64,000 bases of DNA from Streptomyces sp. CNQ-509 (lineage in GTDB: Bacteria > Actinomycetota > Actinomycetes > Streptomycetales > Streptomycetaceae), in assembly GCF_001011035.1 (NCBI RefSeq), contig NZ_CP011492.1, positions 3,543,501-3,607,500 on the forward strand. Direction: 5' to 3'. Within the stretch, counting starts at the first letter, position 1. Every line of letters begins with the position of its first letter. Position numbers and translations under genes: made by a program. A model generated the notes under the pieces. It was not told where the DNA came from, searched no databases, and worked only from the letters and a program-made list of their open reading frames with translations. Shown here piece after piece: positions 1 to 8,415 of this stretch.

Positions 1-435
1 ATGCCGGTCGACGGGGCGCAGCTGTGGACGCTGAACCAGCGGCTGCTGGGCGTCGTGATGGATGCCTGCACGCGGGAGCTGGCGGAACTCGGGTTGGAGA
101 CGAAGGAGTTCTTCGTCCTGGCCGAGGTGGAGGCATCGCCGTACCCGGCCGAGATCGCGACTGCGCTGCTGCTGCCCAAGGCGAGCGTGACGGTCTACGT
201 TCGCAACCTCGTTGCCAAGGGCTTTGTCCGCCGCGAGATCGACGAGGCGGACTTGCGGCGTCATCGGCTCGTACTGACCGCCGAGGGCACACAAGCACGC
301 GACCGAGCACGTGCAGCGCTCGCGGCGGAGTACGACCGCAGACTGGCGATGGTTACCCCCCAGGACCGCGTCGAGCTGCAACGCATCCTCAAAGCGATGC
401 TCGCCGCGCCCGCGTCAGGCCGTACGCGCGAGTGA
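1..435 (+). CDS. MarR-family transcriptional regulator
   Basis: A 144-residue protein with the MarR winged-helix layout. The recognition helix region covers about residues 45-70 and the wing (DEADLRRHRLVLT) lies at about 80-93, followed by a C-terminal dimerisation helix. MarR proteins are one-component repressors that bind palindromes and release on binding a ligand. The first base of the window is its ATG, so an upstream start or promoter cannot be excluded or examined. The next intact gene is 360 bp downstream, so its target is probably outside the window. Confidence 0.8.
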   Translation: MPVDGAQLWTLNQRLLGVVMDACTRELAELGLETKEFFVLAEVEASPYPAEIATALLLPKASVTVYVRNLVAKGFVRREIDEADLRRHRLVLTAEGTQARDRARAALAAEYDRRLAMVTPQDRVELQRILKAMLAAPASGRTRE

Positions 436-587
436 TTCGTCTGTCCGGTGCTCTGCTGCACCTTCGGGTTGCGACCGCATGGATTCGTCAGACCGTTCAG
501 CTCGCGACGGCAAGGGACGTCCACCCCAGCGGATGCCCTTCTCGCTTCGGATACGGACACGTTCGCGACGCTGCGCCGCGCCCAGGA

Positions 588-689
588 TGCATAGCGCACC
601 GAACCGGTGCTGCCCCGGCGCACGATCTGCTCCAGCTTCTGCCCCTCGTGGTCGGTCAACCTGCGCACATGGACAGGCTCAGCCACCAC
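588..689 (-). mobile_element. Remnant of IS630-type transposase N-terminus
   Basis: Reading the minus strand from the ATG at 689 gives about 34 residues (starting VAEPVHVRRLTDHEGQKLE, then IVRRGSTGSVRY). These closely resemble from memory the N-terminal helix-turn-helix of Streptomyces IS630-family transposases. After VRY the resemblance stops. The remaining frame runs into sequence with no transposase features, and no DDE domain is visible. The rest of 436-797 holds nothing else I can recognise. I infer a dead insertion-sequence scrap; no terminal repeats were identified. Confidence 0.5.
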
Positions 690-797
690 ACTCCCAACGG
701 TCGGATCGGACGTCTCCGGACATCCACCTGCTGGAACTGCCGACCCGGGGTACCTTCCCGGTCAGAGCAGTAGACCCGGGGGCGGAGGGGGCGCGGG

Positions 798-1382
798 GTG
801 ATCGATCCGCGCTGGGTGTTCGTCAGCGCCGTGCTCGGGATGGCGGGCAGTGTCCGGTACGCGTACGCCATCGTGCGCGGCACCGTTCGGCCGCATCCCG
901 TGACGTGGTCGCTGTGGGCCGCGGTGCCGCTGATCGCGTTCTCCGCGCGGCTCGACTCCGGCGTGGGGCTGCCCGCGGTGCAGACGCTGGTGGCGGGGGC
1001 CGGGCCGCTGGTGGTCGTGGTGACCGGGGTGTGCACGCGGCGTAACCTGGCGCGGCTCGGGGCCTTCGACCTCGCCTGCGCGGTCGCCGCCTGCGCCGCG
1101 CTCGGGGCGTGGCTGGGGCTCGGCGAGGCGGCGCTGGCCGTGGTGTCCGCCGTGGCGGCCGACGCGGCGGCGGCACTGCCGACCGTCGTGAAGGCGTGGC
1201 ACGACCCGGCCTCGGAGAACCTCCTCTTCTACGTCCTCGTCGGCACCGGCGCCACGGTCACGCTGCTGACGATCACCTCGTGGTCCCCGGCGGCCTGGGC
1301 GTTCGCGGCGTACGTCCTCACGCTCAGCGTCTCGCTGGTGGCCATCGTGTCGGGCCGGCGGCGGGCGCTGCGGTACGCGTAG
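798..1382 (+). CDS. Hypothetical multi-pass membrane protein
   Basis: A 194-residue very hydrophobic protein with about six predicted membrane segments, starting at GTG behind a purine-rich ribosome site (GGCGGAGGGG). Hydrophobic stretches lie at about residues 4-22, 33-50, 58-78, 88-115, 145-165 and 168-186. The spacing of short helices and conserved-looking W/P residues (HPVTWSLWAAVPLIAF) recalls small PQ-loop-like membrane proteins, but I cannot assign a family. It stands alone between the transposase scrap and the convergent DUF305 gene. Confidence 0.65.
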   Translation: MIDPRWVFVSAVLGMAGSVRYAYAIVRGTVRPHPVTWSLWAAVPLIAFSARLDSGVGLPAVQTLVAGAGPLVVVVTGVCTRRNLARLGAFDLACAVAACAALGAWLGLGEAALAVVSAVAADAAAALPTVVKAWHDPASENLLFYVLVGTGATVTLLTITSWSPAAWAFAAYVLTLSVSLVAIVSGRRRALRYA

Positions 1383-1418
1383 GGCGGGCACCGCGCCCGC
1401 CCTACGCGCGCACCGCGG

Positions 1419-2045
1419 TCAGCCCTGGTCGAGCATCGACTTCATCGCGTCGATCTCGGCTTCCTGGGAGCTGATGATCTGCCCGGCCATCTCCTTCGCC
1501 GGCGGGTACGAACCGTCCGCCTGCTCGGTCTCGGCCATGGCGACGGCACCCTCGTGGTGCTCGATCATCATCTCCATGAAGGCCGTGTCGAACGCGGCGC
1601 CCTCCGCCTTCTCCAGGCTCTTCATGTCCTCGGCGGTCATCATCCCGCCGGCGGAGCCGTGCATGGAGTGGTCCATCTCGCCTTCCGCGGGGACGTCCTC
1701 GCCCCAGGAGGTGAGCCAGCCGGAGAGCGTCTCGATCTCCGGGTCCTGGGCCTTCTTGATCTCCGCGGCGAGCTTCTTCACCTCGTCGGACGCGGCCCGC
1801 TCAGGCGCGAGGCCGGCCATCTCCACGGCCTGGCGGTGGTGGGGGATCATCCCCTTGGCGAAGGTGACGTCGGCGGCGTTCTGCTCCTTCTGGGAGTCGG
1901 CGGGGCTGGACGCGGAAGCACCGCCGTGCTTGCCGTGGTCTCCCGACTCGTCGTCGTTGCCGCCGCAGGCGGCGAGGAGGAGGGCGACCGCGCCCGCGGT
2001 CGCCGCCGCGGCGCCGCGGCGGGACAGGGAACGTGTGCGGATCAT
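1419..2045 (-). CDS. DUF305-domain lipoprotein
   Basis: A 208-residue secreted lipoprotein. The start is the ATG at 2045, preceded by a strong AAGGAG; an upstream ATG at 2117 has no such site. The N-terminus is a lipoprotein signal ending LLLAAC with the lipidated cysteine at residue 27. The body carries the DUF305 signature twice: MIPHHRQAVEMA and, later, MMIEHHEGAVAMA, both His-rich and ferritin-like. DUF305 proteins are extracytoplasmic, of unproven function, and often sit near copper or other metal-resistance genes. Here the gene neighbours a DUF6153 gene and a metal-type ArsR/P1B-ATPase pair, so a periplasm-side metal role is a fair inference. Confidence 0.88.
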   Translation of the reverse strand: MIRTRSLSRRGAAAATAGAVALLLAACGGNDDESGDHGKHGGASASSPADSQKEQNAADVTFAKGMIPHHRQAVEMAGLAPERAASDEVKKLAAEIKKAQDPEIETLSGWLTSWGEDVPAEGEMDHSMHGSAGGMMTAEDMKSLEKAEGAAFDTAFMEMMIEHHEGAVAMAETEQADGSYPPAKEMAGQIISSQEAEIDAMKSMLDQG

Positions 2046-2180
2046 GACTGTGCAACTCCTTCGCGCGCGCCGCTGCGGGCGCGCGGAACGTACGGATGTC
2101 CTGGCATGCGGCAGCACGGCACGGGCCCTGCACAGGGCGGCGTACGAGGGTCGTACGGGGGAATGCCGTGCGGGCCGCCG

Positions 2181-2732
2181 CTATATCCGCAGGAGTTGCA
2201 GCTCGGCGAGATCCGGCGGCGTCCGGTCCGGCAGCCCGGCGGCGGGCCCGGCTATCGGCGCGGGCGCGGCGGCGGGAGCGCCGGGCAGGGCGCCGGCGAG
2301 GGCGGGCGGCGCGTACGCGGAGGACGTGCCGGCGGCGGCACACGTACGGTCGGCGTGGGCGAGGTGCCCGGAGCCCCCGTCGGTATGGGAGCAGGCGTCA
2401 CCGGCGGGCGTGGCGACGGGGGTCTGTTCCACGGGCGCGTGGGAAGCGGGGGACGCGGGGGTCTGCGCCGCGGGGACGAACGCCGCGGGGACGTGCCCCG
2501 CGGAAGCCTCCGGCGTCCCGGGGACCGGCAGAGGCGTCTGCGCCGGCATCGCCGCCGGCGCCTCCGCCCCGCCGTGGCCCGGCGCCATGGCCGTCGGCCG
2601 CTCCGGGGCCGGCGCACCGCCGGGGCCCAGCGCGTGCATGCCCAGCACGCCCGCCAGCACCGCGAGCACCAGCAGCACGAACAGCCGCCCGGCGGGGCGG
2701 CGGCGTGGTCCGATGCGGATGCTCCCGGTCAC
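2181..2732 (-). CDS. DUF6153-family membrane-anchored protein
   Basis: A 183-residue protein from the GTG at 2732; an ATG at 2786 is possible but adds a poorly supported leader. One N-terminal membrane helix (about residues 17-36) is followed by a long Ala/Pro-rich extracytoplasmic linker. The C-terminal segment contains CSHTDGGSGHLAHADRTC and ends in PPDLAELQLLRI, which is the hallmark of DUF6153 proteins of Streptomyces. Two cysteines and several histidines in that segment could bind metal or form a disulfide; this is inference. It lies between DUF305 and the ArsR gene on the same strand. Confidence 0.75.
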   Translation of the reverse strand: MTGSIRIGPRRRPAGRLFVLLVLAVLAGVLGMHALGPGGAPAPERPTAMAPGHGGAEAPAAMPAQTPLPVPGTPEASAGHVPAAFVPAAQTPASPASHAPVEQTPVATPAGDACSHTDGGSGHLAHADRTCAAAGTSSAYAPPALAGALPGAPAAAPAPIAGPAAGLPDRTPPDLAELQLLRI

Positions 2733-2808
2733 CCCGCCAGCGTACGCACCCCCACCGACAGCGCGGGCACCGGTCCGGGAAGGCACCGTGCCCCGGGCAC
2801 CCGCCCGG

Positions 2809-3222
2809 TCACCCCCGCGCCGCGGCCGATTCCTCGCCGAGCAGGTCGTCGCGGCCGGCGCCCGCGGGGGTGTCCGTGAGGCCGAGGCGCAGGTGCTCGG
2901 TGTGGTGGAGCGCCTGGTCGAGCAGTGCGGCGACGTGGTCGTCGTAGAGCGCGTAGACGATCGAGCGCCCGTGGCGCGTGCCGGTGACCAGACCGAGGTT
3001 GCGCAGCAGCCGCAGTTGGTGGGAGCAGGCCGACTGCTCCATGCCGACCTCGGCGGCCAGCTCCGAGACCGGCAGCGGGCCCTCGCGCAGCCGGGCGAGG
3101 ATCAGCAGCCGGGAGGGGGTGGCCAGGGCCTGGAGCGTGGCGGCCACCTTCTGCGCGGTGGCGGCGTCGAGGCGTACGCGCCCGCCGTCGCTCGCGCCCG
3201 GGGTGGCGGCTCCGTGACCCAT
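2809..3222 (-). CDS. ArsR/SmtB-family metal sensor (NmtR/CzrA alpha-5 type)
   Basis: A 137-residue winged-helix repressor (recognition helix near QSACSHQLRLLRNLGL). In the last helix the pattern D-x-H, then ten residues, then H-x2-H (YDDHVAALLDQALHHTEH) matches residue by residue the alpha-5 site that binds Zn in CzrA and Ni/Co in NmtR. I chose the ATG at 3222 because the upstream ATG at 3246 lies inside the operator palindrome at 3243-3266. It is divergent from a P1B-4 ATPase, the same arrangement as mycobacterial nmtR with its exporter, so it most likely represses that pump until metal binds. The exact metal cannot be read from sequence. Confidence 0.9.
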   Translation of the reverse strand: MGHGAATPGASDGGRVRLDAATAQKVAATLQALATPSRLLILARLREGPLPVSELAAEVGMEQSACSHQLRLLRNLGLVTGTRHGRSIVYALYDDHVAALLDQALHHTEHLRLGLTDTPAGAGRDDLLGEESAAARG

Positions 3223-3242
3223 GCCGTCATCGTACTCAGCCC

Positions 3243-3266
3243 ACACATGAATACCTCTTCATGTGT
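3243..3266. promoter_or_regulatory. ArsR/SmtB-type operator between sensor and metal ATPase
   Basis: A perfect inverted repeat with 9-bp arms ACACATGAA and TTCATGTGT separated by TACCTC. Spacing and the ATGAA/TTCAT core match the operators of SmtB/CzrA/NmtR proteins. It lies in the 100-bp gap between the two divergent genes, so one site could silence both. Confidence 0.82.
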
Positions 3267-3322
3267 TCCTGTATGGTGAGGCGGTCAGGCAGCTCCGCCA
3301 CCCGCAGGGAGATCACGCCGCG

Positions 3323-5380
3323 ATGCCGCACACCCTCACGCAGCCGGACCCGCAGACCGCCCGGGCCGCCGCGACTCCGGCTCCGGCCGCCGCACCCCGC
3401 CGCCCCGGGCCCCTCTCCGTACCTGAGGCCCGCTGGGCGGCCGCGGCGCTCGCGCTCTTCCTCCTCGCCCTCCCGCTCGACCTCCTCGGCGCCCCCGCCT
3501 GGAGCTGGGGCCCGCTCTACGCGCTGACGTACGCCGCCGGCGGCTGGGAGCCCGGCTGGGCGGGGCTGCGGGCGCTGAAGGACAAGACGCTCGACGTGGA
3601 CCTGCTCATGGTCGTCGCCGCGCTGGGGGCGGCGGCCCTCGGGCAGTTCCTGGACGGCGGCCTGCTGATCGTCATCTTCGCCGCCTCCGGCGCGCTGGAG
3701 GCGATCGCCACCGCCCGCACCGCCGACTCCGTACGCGGCCTCCTCGACCTCGCCCCCGCCACCGCCGTCCGCGTCGCGGCCGACGGCACGGAAGAGGACG
3801 TACCCACCGGGCAGTTGCGGGTGGGCGACGTGATCCTCGTCCGGCCCGGGTCCCGCATCGGGGCCGACGGCCGGGTGCTCGACGGGGCGAGCGAAGCCGA
3901 CCAGGCCACCATCACCGGCGAACCGCTGCCGGTGCCCAAGGAGCCCGGCGACGAGGTGTTCGCCGGCACCCTGAACGGCACCGGCGCGCTGACCGTACGG
4001 GTCGGGCGCGACCCGGCGGACTCGGTGATCGCCCGGATCGTCGCCATGGTCGAGGAGGCGTCGCGGACCAAGGCGCCCACGCAGCTCTTCGTCGAGAAGA
4101 TCGAACAGCGCTACTCGATCGGCATGGTGGCCGCCACGGTGGCGCTCTTCGCCGTGCCGCTGCTCCTCGGCGCGGAACTGGAGTCCACGCTGCTGCGGGC
4201 GATGACGTTCATGATCGTGGCGTCGCCGTGCGCGGTGGTGCTGGCCACGATGCCGCCGCTGCTGTCCGCCATCGCCAACGCGGGACGGCACGGGGTGCTG
4301 GTCAAGTCCGCGGTCGTCATGGAGCAGGTGGGCCAGGCCGACCGGGCGGCGCTCGACAAGACCGGCACCCTGACGGAGGGCCGGCCGCACCTCACCGACG
4401 TACGGCCCCTCGACGGCTCGGGGATGACGGAGGACGACCTGCTCGCGCTCGCCGCGGCGGCCGAGTACCCCGCGGAACACCCCCTCGCCCGCGCCGTCGT
4501 GGCCGCCGCCCGCGGACGGGCCCTGCCCGTCCCGGCCGTACGGGACTTCACCGCGGCCCCCGGCCGCGGCGTGACCGCCACGATCGCGGGCGCCCGCGTC
4601 ACGGTCGGCAGCCCGGCGGGACTGCGCGGCGAGGACCCGGACCCGGACTCGGGCCCGGACTCCGGCCCCGCACCGGGCGCTTCACCGGGCACCCCGCCGG
4701 ACGCGGCGGCCGCCGCCCGGCAGGTGGTCGGCGAGTTGGAGGGCGAGGGACGTACCGCCGTGGTCGTCGCCCGCGACGGCACGCCGGTCGGCGTCCTCGG
4801 CATCGCCGACCGCACCCGCCCCGACGCCCCCGGCACCGTCGCCGCCCTCGCGGCGCTCACCGGGGCGCCCCCGCTCCTGCTCACCGGCGACAACGCGCCC
4901 GCCGCGCACCGGCTGGCGGCCGGCGTGGGCATCGCCGCCGCCGACGTCCACGCGGGCCTGCTGCCGCAGGACAAGGCCGAGACCGTACGCGCGCTGCAGT
5001 CCGGCGGCGGGCGGGTGCTGCTGGTCGGCGACGGCGTCAACGACGCCCCCGCCCTGGCCGCGGCGCACACCGGCGTCGCCATGGGCCGCGCGGGCTCCGA
5101 CCTCGCCCTGGAGACCGCCGACGCCGTCGTCGTACGGGACGAACTCACCGCCGTCCCCGCCGTCGTCGCCCTCTCCCGCAGGGCCCGCCGCCTGGTGGTG
5201 CAGAACCTCGTCATCGCCGGGGTGTGCATCGCCGGCCTGGTGGTCTGGGACCTGGCCTGGCACCTGCCGCTGCCGCTGGGCGTCGCCGGCCACGAGGGCT
5301 CGACGGTGCTGGTCGGCCTCAACGGGCTGCGGCTGCTGCGCACCGCGGCGTGGCGGCGCGCGGCGGCCGAGGGCCGGTGA
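3323..5380 (+). CDS. P1B-4-type heavy-metal efflux ATPase
   Basis: A 685-residue P-type ATPase. It has the SPC metal motif in a membrane helix at residues 301-303, the phosphorylated aspartate D345 in DKTGT, an ITGEP actuator motif, the hinge GDGVND at 569-574, and HEGST at about 657-661 in the last membrane segment. SPC plus HEGxT defines the P1B-4 subgroup (CoaT, CtpD, CtpJ), which exports Co, Ni, Fe or Zn. There is no N-terminal metal-binding domain, as is usual for this group. A Pro/Asp-rich insertion at about 440-460 in the nucleotide domain is unusual. The start is ATG 3323; an ATG at 3263 falls inside the operator. Regulated by the divergent ArsR protein. Confidence 0.9.
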   Translation: MPHTLTQPDPQTARAAATPAPAAAPRRPGPLSVPEARWAAAALALFLLALPLDLLGAPAWSWGPLYALTYAAGGWEPGWAGLRALKDKTLDVDLLMVVAALGAAALGQFLDGGLLIVIFAASGALEAIATARTADSVRGLLDLAPATAVRVAADGTEEDVPTGQLRVGDVILVRPGSRIGADGRVLDGASEADQATITGEPLPVPKEPGDEVFAGTLNGTGALTVRVGRDPADSVIARIVAMVEEASRTKAPTQLFVEKIEQRYSIGMVAATVALFAVPLLLGAELESTLLRAMTFMIVASPCAVVLATMPPLLSAIANAGRHGVLVKSAVVMEQVGQADRAALDKTGTLTEGRPHLTDVRPLDGSGMTEDDLLALAAAAEYPAEHPLARAVVAAARGRALPVPAVRDFTAAPGRGVTATIAGARVTVGSPAGLRGEDPDPDSGPDSGPAPGASPGTPPDAAAAARQVVGELEGEGRTAVVVARDGTPVGVLGIADRTRPDAPGTVAALAALTGAPPLLLTGDNAPAAHRLAAGVGIAAADVHAGLLPQDKAETVRALQSGGGRVLLVGDGVNDAPALAAAHTGVAMGRAGSDLALETADAVVVRDELTAVPAVVALSRRARRLVVQNLVIAGVCIAGLVVWDLAWHLPLPLGVAGHEGSTVLVGLNGLRLLRTAAWRRAAAEGR

Positions 5381-5400
5381 ACGAACCCGCGCCGCGGCGG

Positions 5401-6660
5401 CTAGCGTTCGACGCGCCGCAGGCCCCGTACCGCCGGGATCGCCAGGAGCAGGAGGCAGGTGAGCACCGCCATCGTGGCGGACACGAAGAGCAGCGGCACC
5501 GTGCCCACCACCCCCGCCAGCGGTCCCGCCGCCGCCTGGCCGACCGGCTTCATCACCAGCGACCCGGCCGCGTCGTACGCGTGCACCCGGCCGAGGACGT
5601 CCTGCGGGACGTGCGTCTGCACGCTGGTATGGAACATGACGATCCAGAAGGCGGCGCCGATACCGCTCACCCCGTAGCAGAGGGCGACCAGCGGCGCGGA
5701 GAGTCCGAGGGCGACGCCCAGCGGCATCAGCGCCCACAGGGTCATCGACAGCGCCCCGGCGCGCAGCGGGTGCCGCGGGCGCAGCCGGATCGCGACCAGC
5801 CCGCCCAGCACGCTGCCCGCCCCGAGGGACGACATGACCAGGCCGAACGTCGAGGCGCCGTAGTCGGTGACGAGGGTGCTGTTGCCGAGGGTCGTGGTGG
5901 GGCCCGCGCCGGCGAGCTGCCAGAGCATGAAGACGACGATGACGCTCCACAGCCAGGTGCGCGCGGAGAACTCCCGCCAGCCCTCGACCAGATCGGCCCG
6001 GAACGAGGGCGCCCCTTCGCGCGCCGCCTTGCCGGGGCCCATGGGGACCGCGCGGAGAGCGAAGAGGCAGGCGCCGCTGACCGCGTACGTCACGGCGTCC
6101 AGGGCGACGACGACGGCGGGCGAGGAGACGGCCAGCAGCAGCCCGGCGAGCGACGGGCCGAGCACGAGGGTGACCGACTCGGCGATGCGCAGGGTGGCGT
6201 TGGCCTTCTGCACGTCGCGGGCGACGCGCGGCGTGATGCTGGCGACGCCGGGCTGGAAGAGCGCGCTGCCCGCGCCGACGAAGGCGAGCAGCACGAGGAT
6301 CTGCCACAGCGGGGGCGTACCCACCAGGAAGAGCAGGGCGAGCGCCATCTGGAAGACGAGCCGCGCCGCGTCCGAGAGGACCATGAGCCGCCGGGCGCCG
6401 AAGCGGTCGGAGAGGACGCCGCCGAAGATGATCAGCGCGGCGAACGGCGCGACGAGGGCGGCCAGGGCGTAACCGACGCCGCTCGCGCCGTAGCCGGCGC
6501 CGAGGACGGCGGCGGTGATGGCGACGGGGAGCATGGCGTCGCCGAGGAGGGAGGTGGTGCGGGCGGTGAAGAAGAGCCGGAAGTCCGTCGTCCACAGGGG
6601 CGTGGGGGAAGGCGGATCCCCGGCACCCCCGGCACCCCCGGCACGCAGCTTGCGGGCCAT
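5401..6660 (-). CDS. MFS transporter
   Basis: A 419-residue protein with about twelve membrane segments and the MFS loop 2-3 motif GGVLSDRFGARR. It resembles the actinobacterial MFS_3/enterobactin-exporter-like group. The start is the ATG at 6660 (MARKLRAG); the longer reading up to 6852 is Pro/Arg-rich low-complexity sequence and is unlikely. It is tail-to-tail with the metal ATPase, only 20 bp apart. Substrate unknown; there is no adjacent regulator. Confidence 0.82.
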   Translation of the reverse strand: MARKLRAGGAGGAGDPPSPTPLWTTDFRLFFTARTTSLLGDAMLPVAITAAVLGAGYGASGVGYALAALVAPFAALIIFGGVLSDRFGARRLMVLSDAARLVFQMALALLFLVGTPPLWQILVLLAFVGAGSALFQPGVASITPRVARDVQKANATLRIAESVTLVLGPSLAGLLLAVSSPAVVVALDAVTYAVSGACLFALRAVPMGPGKAAREGAPSFRADLVEGWREFSARTWLWSVIVVFMLWQLAGAGPTTTLGNSTLVTDYGASTFGLVMSSLGAGSVLGGLVAIRLRPRHPLRAGALSMTLWALMPLGVALGLSAPLVALCYGVSGIGAAFWIVMFHTSVQTHVPQDVLGRVHAYDAAGSLVMKPVGQAAAGPLAGVVGTVPLLFVSATMAVLTCLLLLAIPAVRGLRRVER

Positions 6661-7180
6661 CTCCGAACCAGCCACCACACCGCCCCAGGCACGCCGCCGA
6701 CCGACCCCTGCCGGACGACCACTCTTGCGCCGGGGCGGGCGGGGGTCAACGGAATTTGCGGGTGGGCGACTTCGGCGGGCGAGGGGTGGGGCGGGACCAG
6801 GCGGGGGGCGTGGAACAGGCGAGGCGGGGCGGGAACCGGCGGGCGGGAACATTTCACCCCCACACCCGCCCTAGGGTAGGCCGCTCCACTGACAACGCCG
6901 TGCTGACCGAGGTGGGCTCCCTTGCGGGGCGGTCGCGGCTGGGGCGGGGGGCGTTGGGGCGGGTGGTACGTGAGCTTGGTGCGGGCCGGTTCGGGGGAAC
7001 GGGGGAGGGGAGCGGTGCCGGGTGGGGTCGGCCGGTCGTGGGGTGGGGCGAGTTCGGCGTGCTGGTTTCGGGGCCCCGGGGATGCACCGGGTGCGGGGGT
7101 ACGGAGCCGGGCGGGCGGTGCTTCGCCAGATGGGCCGGTGTACGGGGGTGCCGGCGAAGGGAGTAGCGGGTTCGTCAAGG
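6661..7180. other. Non-coding G-rich stretch
   Basis: No convincing gene here. The stretch is G-rich on the plus strand with low-complexity GGGGCGGG runs. Apparent open frames have a composition set by base bias (Gly/Arg/Trp). It probably holds the promoter of the MFS gene that ends leftwards, but I cannot pick out a promoter with confidence. Confidence 0.4.
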
Positions 7181-7347
7181 CTCCCCCCGGGCCACCCCGC
7201 TTGTGAGTGTGCGGGCCTCCGCCCGGCGTCAAGGGCGTCCCCTCCGCTTCGCTCCGGAGACGTCGCCGCGCGATGGGGCTTCGCCCCACCCCTGACACCG
7301 GACTCCGGCCCGTAAAAGACCGGCGGCTAAGGGTGGCCCGGAGGGAG
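7181..7347. repeat. Palindromic MITE/REP-like element, copy A
   Basis: About 167 bp bounded by inverted ends: CTCCCCCCGGGCCACC on the left and GGGTGGCCCGGAGGGAG on the right. Inside are a second pair of imperfect inverted arms (CGGGCCTCCGCCCGGCGTCA versus TGACACCGGACTCCGGCCCG) and the core GATGGGGCTTCGCCCCA, so the whole unit can fold into one long hairpin. A second copy lies at 9365-9530 in opposite orientation. It has no coding capacity. Confidence 0.72.
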
Positions 7348-7421
7348 CGGGCGCCCTCCGACAGGGACTACGGATGCCGTACCCGGCGGACGGGGGCGGG
7401 CATCGGCGCCGGGCCGGGCCC

Positions 7422-7911
7422 GATCGCCGATCCCCCCGGCAGAGGGGCAGGGGGCTGCCGGGCGCCGGGGCTTCCCCGAGCGCGGATGCCCCCGGCGGGC
7501 AGGGTGCCGGACCCCGGGCGCCGGGGTTTCGCCGATCGCCCTTGCCCCTCCCGCCGGAGGGCGGCGGACGGGCGGGCCGGGCCCGATCGCCGGTGGCCCC
7601 GCCGGACGAGGGCCGGGCCGCCGGGCGCCGGGGTCTCCCCTGATCGCCGATCCCCCTCCGGCGGGAGGGGGCCGGGCCCGGGGCGCCTCCCGATCGCCGA
7701 GGCCCTCCAGCGGACGAGAGCCGGGCCGCCGGGCGCCAGGGCTGTCCCGCTCGCCGATCTCCCCGGCAGGCGTGGGGCGAAGGCCGGAGGCAGGCTGCAC
7801 TTCCTCGCCGCTCCCCCGGCGGACGAGGGCGGCCCCACGGAACCGGGCTCGGCCCGGTCACCGGTCCCTCCGGCAGACGGAAGCCCAGGCCGGTGCCGCG
7901 CAGAACCGGCC
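7422..7911. repeat. Degenerate ~50-60 bp tandem repeat array
   Basis: About nine diverged units. Clear unit starts with GATCGCC occur at 7422, 7534, 7585, 7642 and 7692; weaker ones occur near 7479, 7753, 7807 and 7861. A typical unit is GATCGCCGATCCCCC, then CGGCGGACGAGGGCCGGG, then CCGGGCGCCGGGG. The CCCCCGGC and GCCGGGCGCCGGGG parts can pair, so each unit may form a hairpin. Open frames through it are Pro/Gly/Arg-rich on both strands and look like a by-product of repetition. Confidence 0.6.
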
Positions 7912-7953
7912 TCGGGCTCACGCGATCCGGGACACCCGCGCATGCGTGCCGCT

Positions 7954-8300
7954 GAGCGAAAGTCGGACTCCGGGGGCCGATTCAGCCCGGAACCGGGGGT
8001 GTTACCGCGAGTTACGACCCAATTCCTCCGCCCGGACACCCCGAACGGCAGCCAACGGCCCTCCAATCGGCCGCCTGCACGTCGACGGGCGAATGTCACC
8101 CCACGAGGGCGACTTGCCCCGGTCCCCAGCGGCGGCACGGCGAGTTCTGCTCGATTCCCCGCACCCGACCCGCCTCAGGGCGAGCCCGCCCGCCCGCGGT
8201 GAGGCGAGTGCACGCGGATGGGCGAAAGTCCGGCCCGGCGGGCGATTTGCCCCCATTCGGCGGGGGCGTTACCGCGAGTTGCGCTCCCATTTCTCCGCCT
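7954..8300 (+). repeat. ~85-bp intergenic repeat family, units 1-3
   Basis: Each unit begins GGCGAAAGTC (7954, where the first base differs, and 8220; a decayed copy GGGCGAATGTC at 8087). About 47 bp later it carries GTTACCGCGAGTT (8001, 8268; decayed near 8135), followed by a T/C-rich end TTCTCCGCC. Edges are conserved while the middle varies. The same family recurs at 8929-9127. Confidence 0.62.
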
Positions 8301-8415
8301 AGTGCCGTGACCGCACAGGTCCACCGGGTTGGCGGTCGGGGCGGTGGGATGAACCGCAGCCCTCCGAGCGCCGAAGGGGGCAAGTTCAGGAGAAGGACAG
8401 CGGCGGAAGGATGAC

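Noticed and set aside
4228..6879. Plus-strand open frame of 883 codons overlapping the metal ATPase and MFS gene
   Set aside because: It is Arg/Gly-rich nonsense overlapping two well-supported genes in other frames.
6756..7166. Plus-strand frame in 6756-7166 as a gene
   Set aside because: Glycine/arginine-rich low-complexity translation in every frame, without a ribosome site or family resemblance.
7422..7911. CRISPR array
   Set aside because: Units are degenerate and contiguous, with no unique spacers between constant repeats, and no cas gene is in the window.
7207..8202. Plus-strand open frame through the repeat block
   Set aside because: Its sequence simply mirrors the tandem repeats (Pro/Arg/Gly) and changes character at each repeat type; no ribosome site or known domain.
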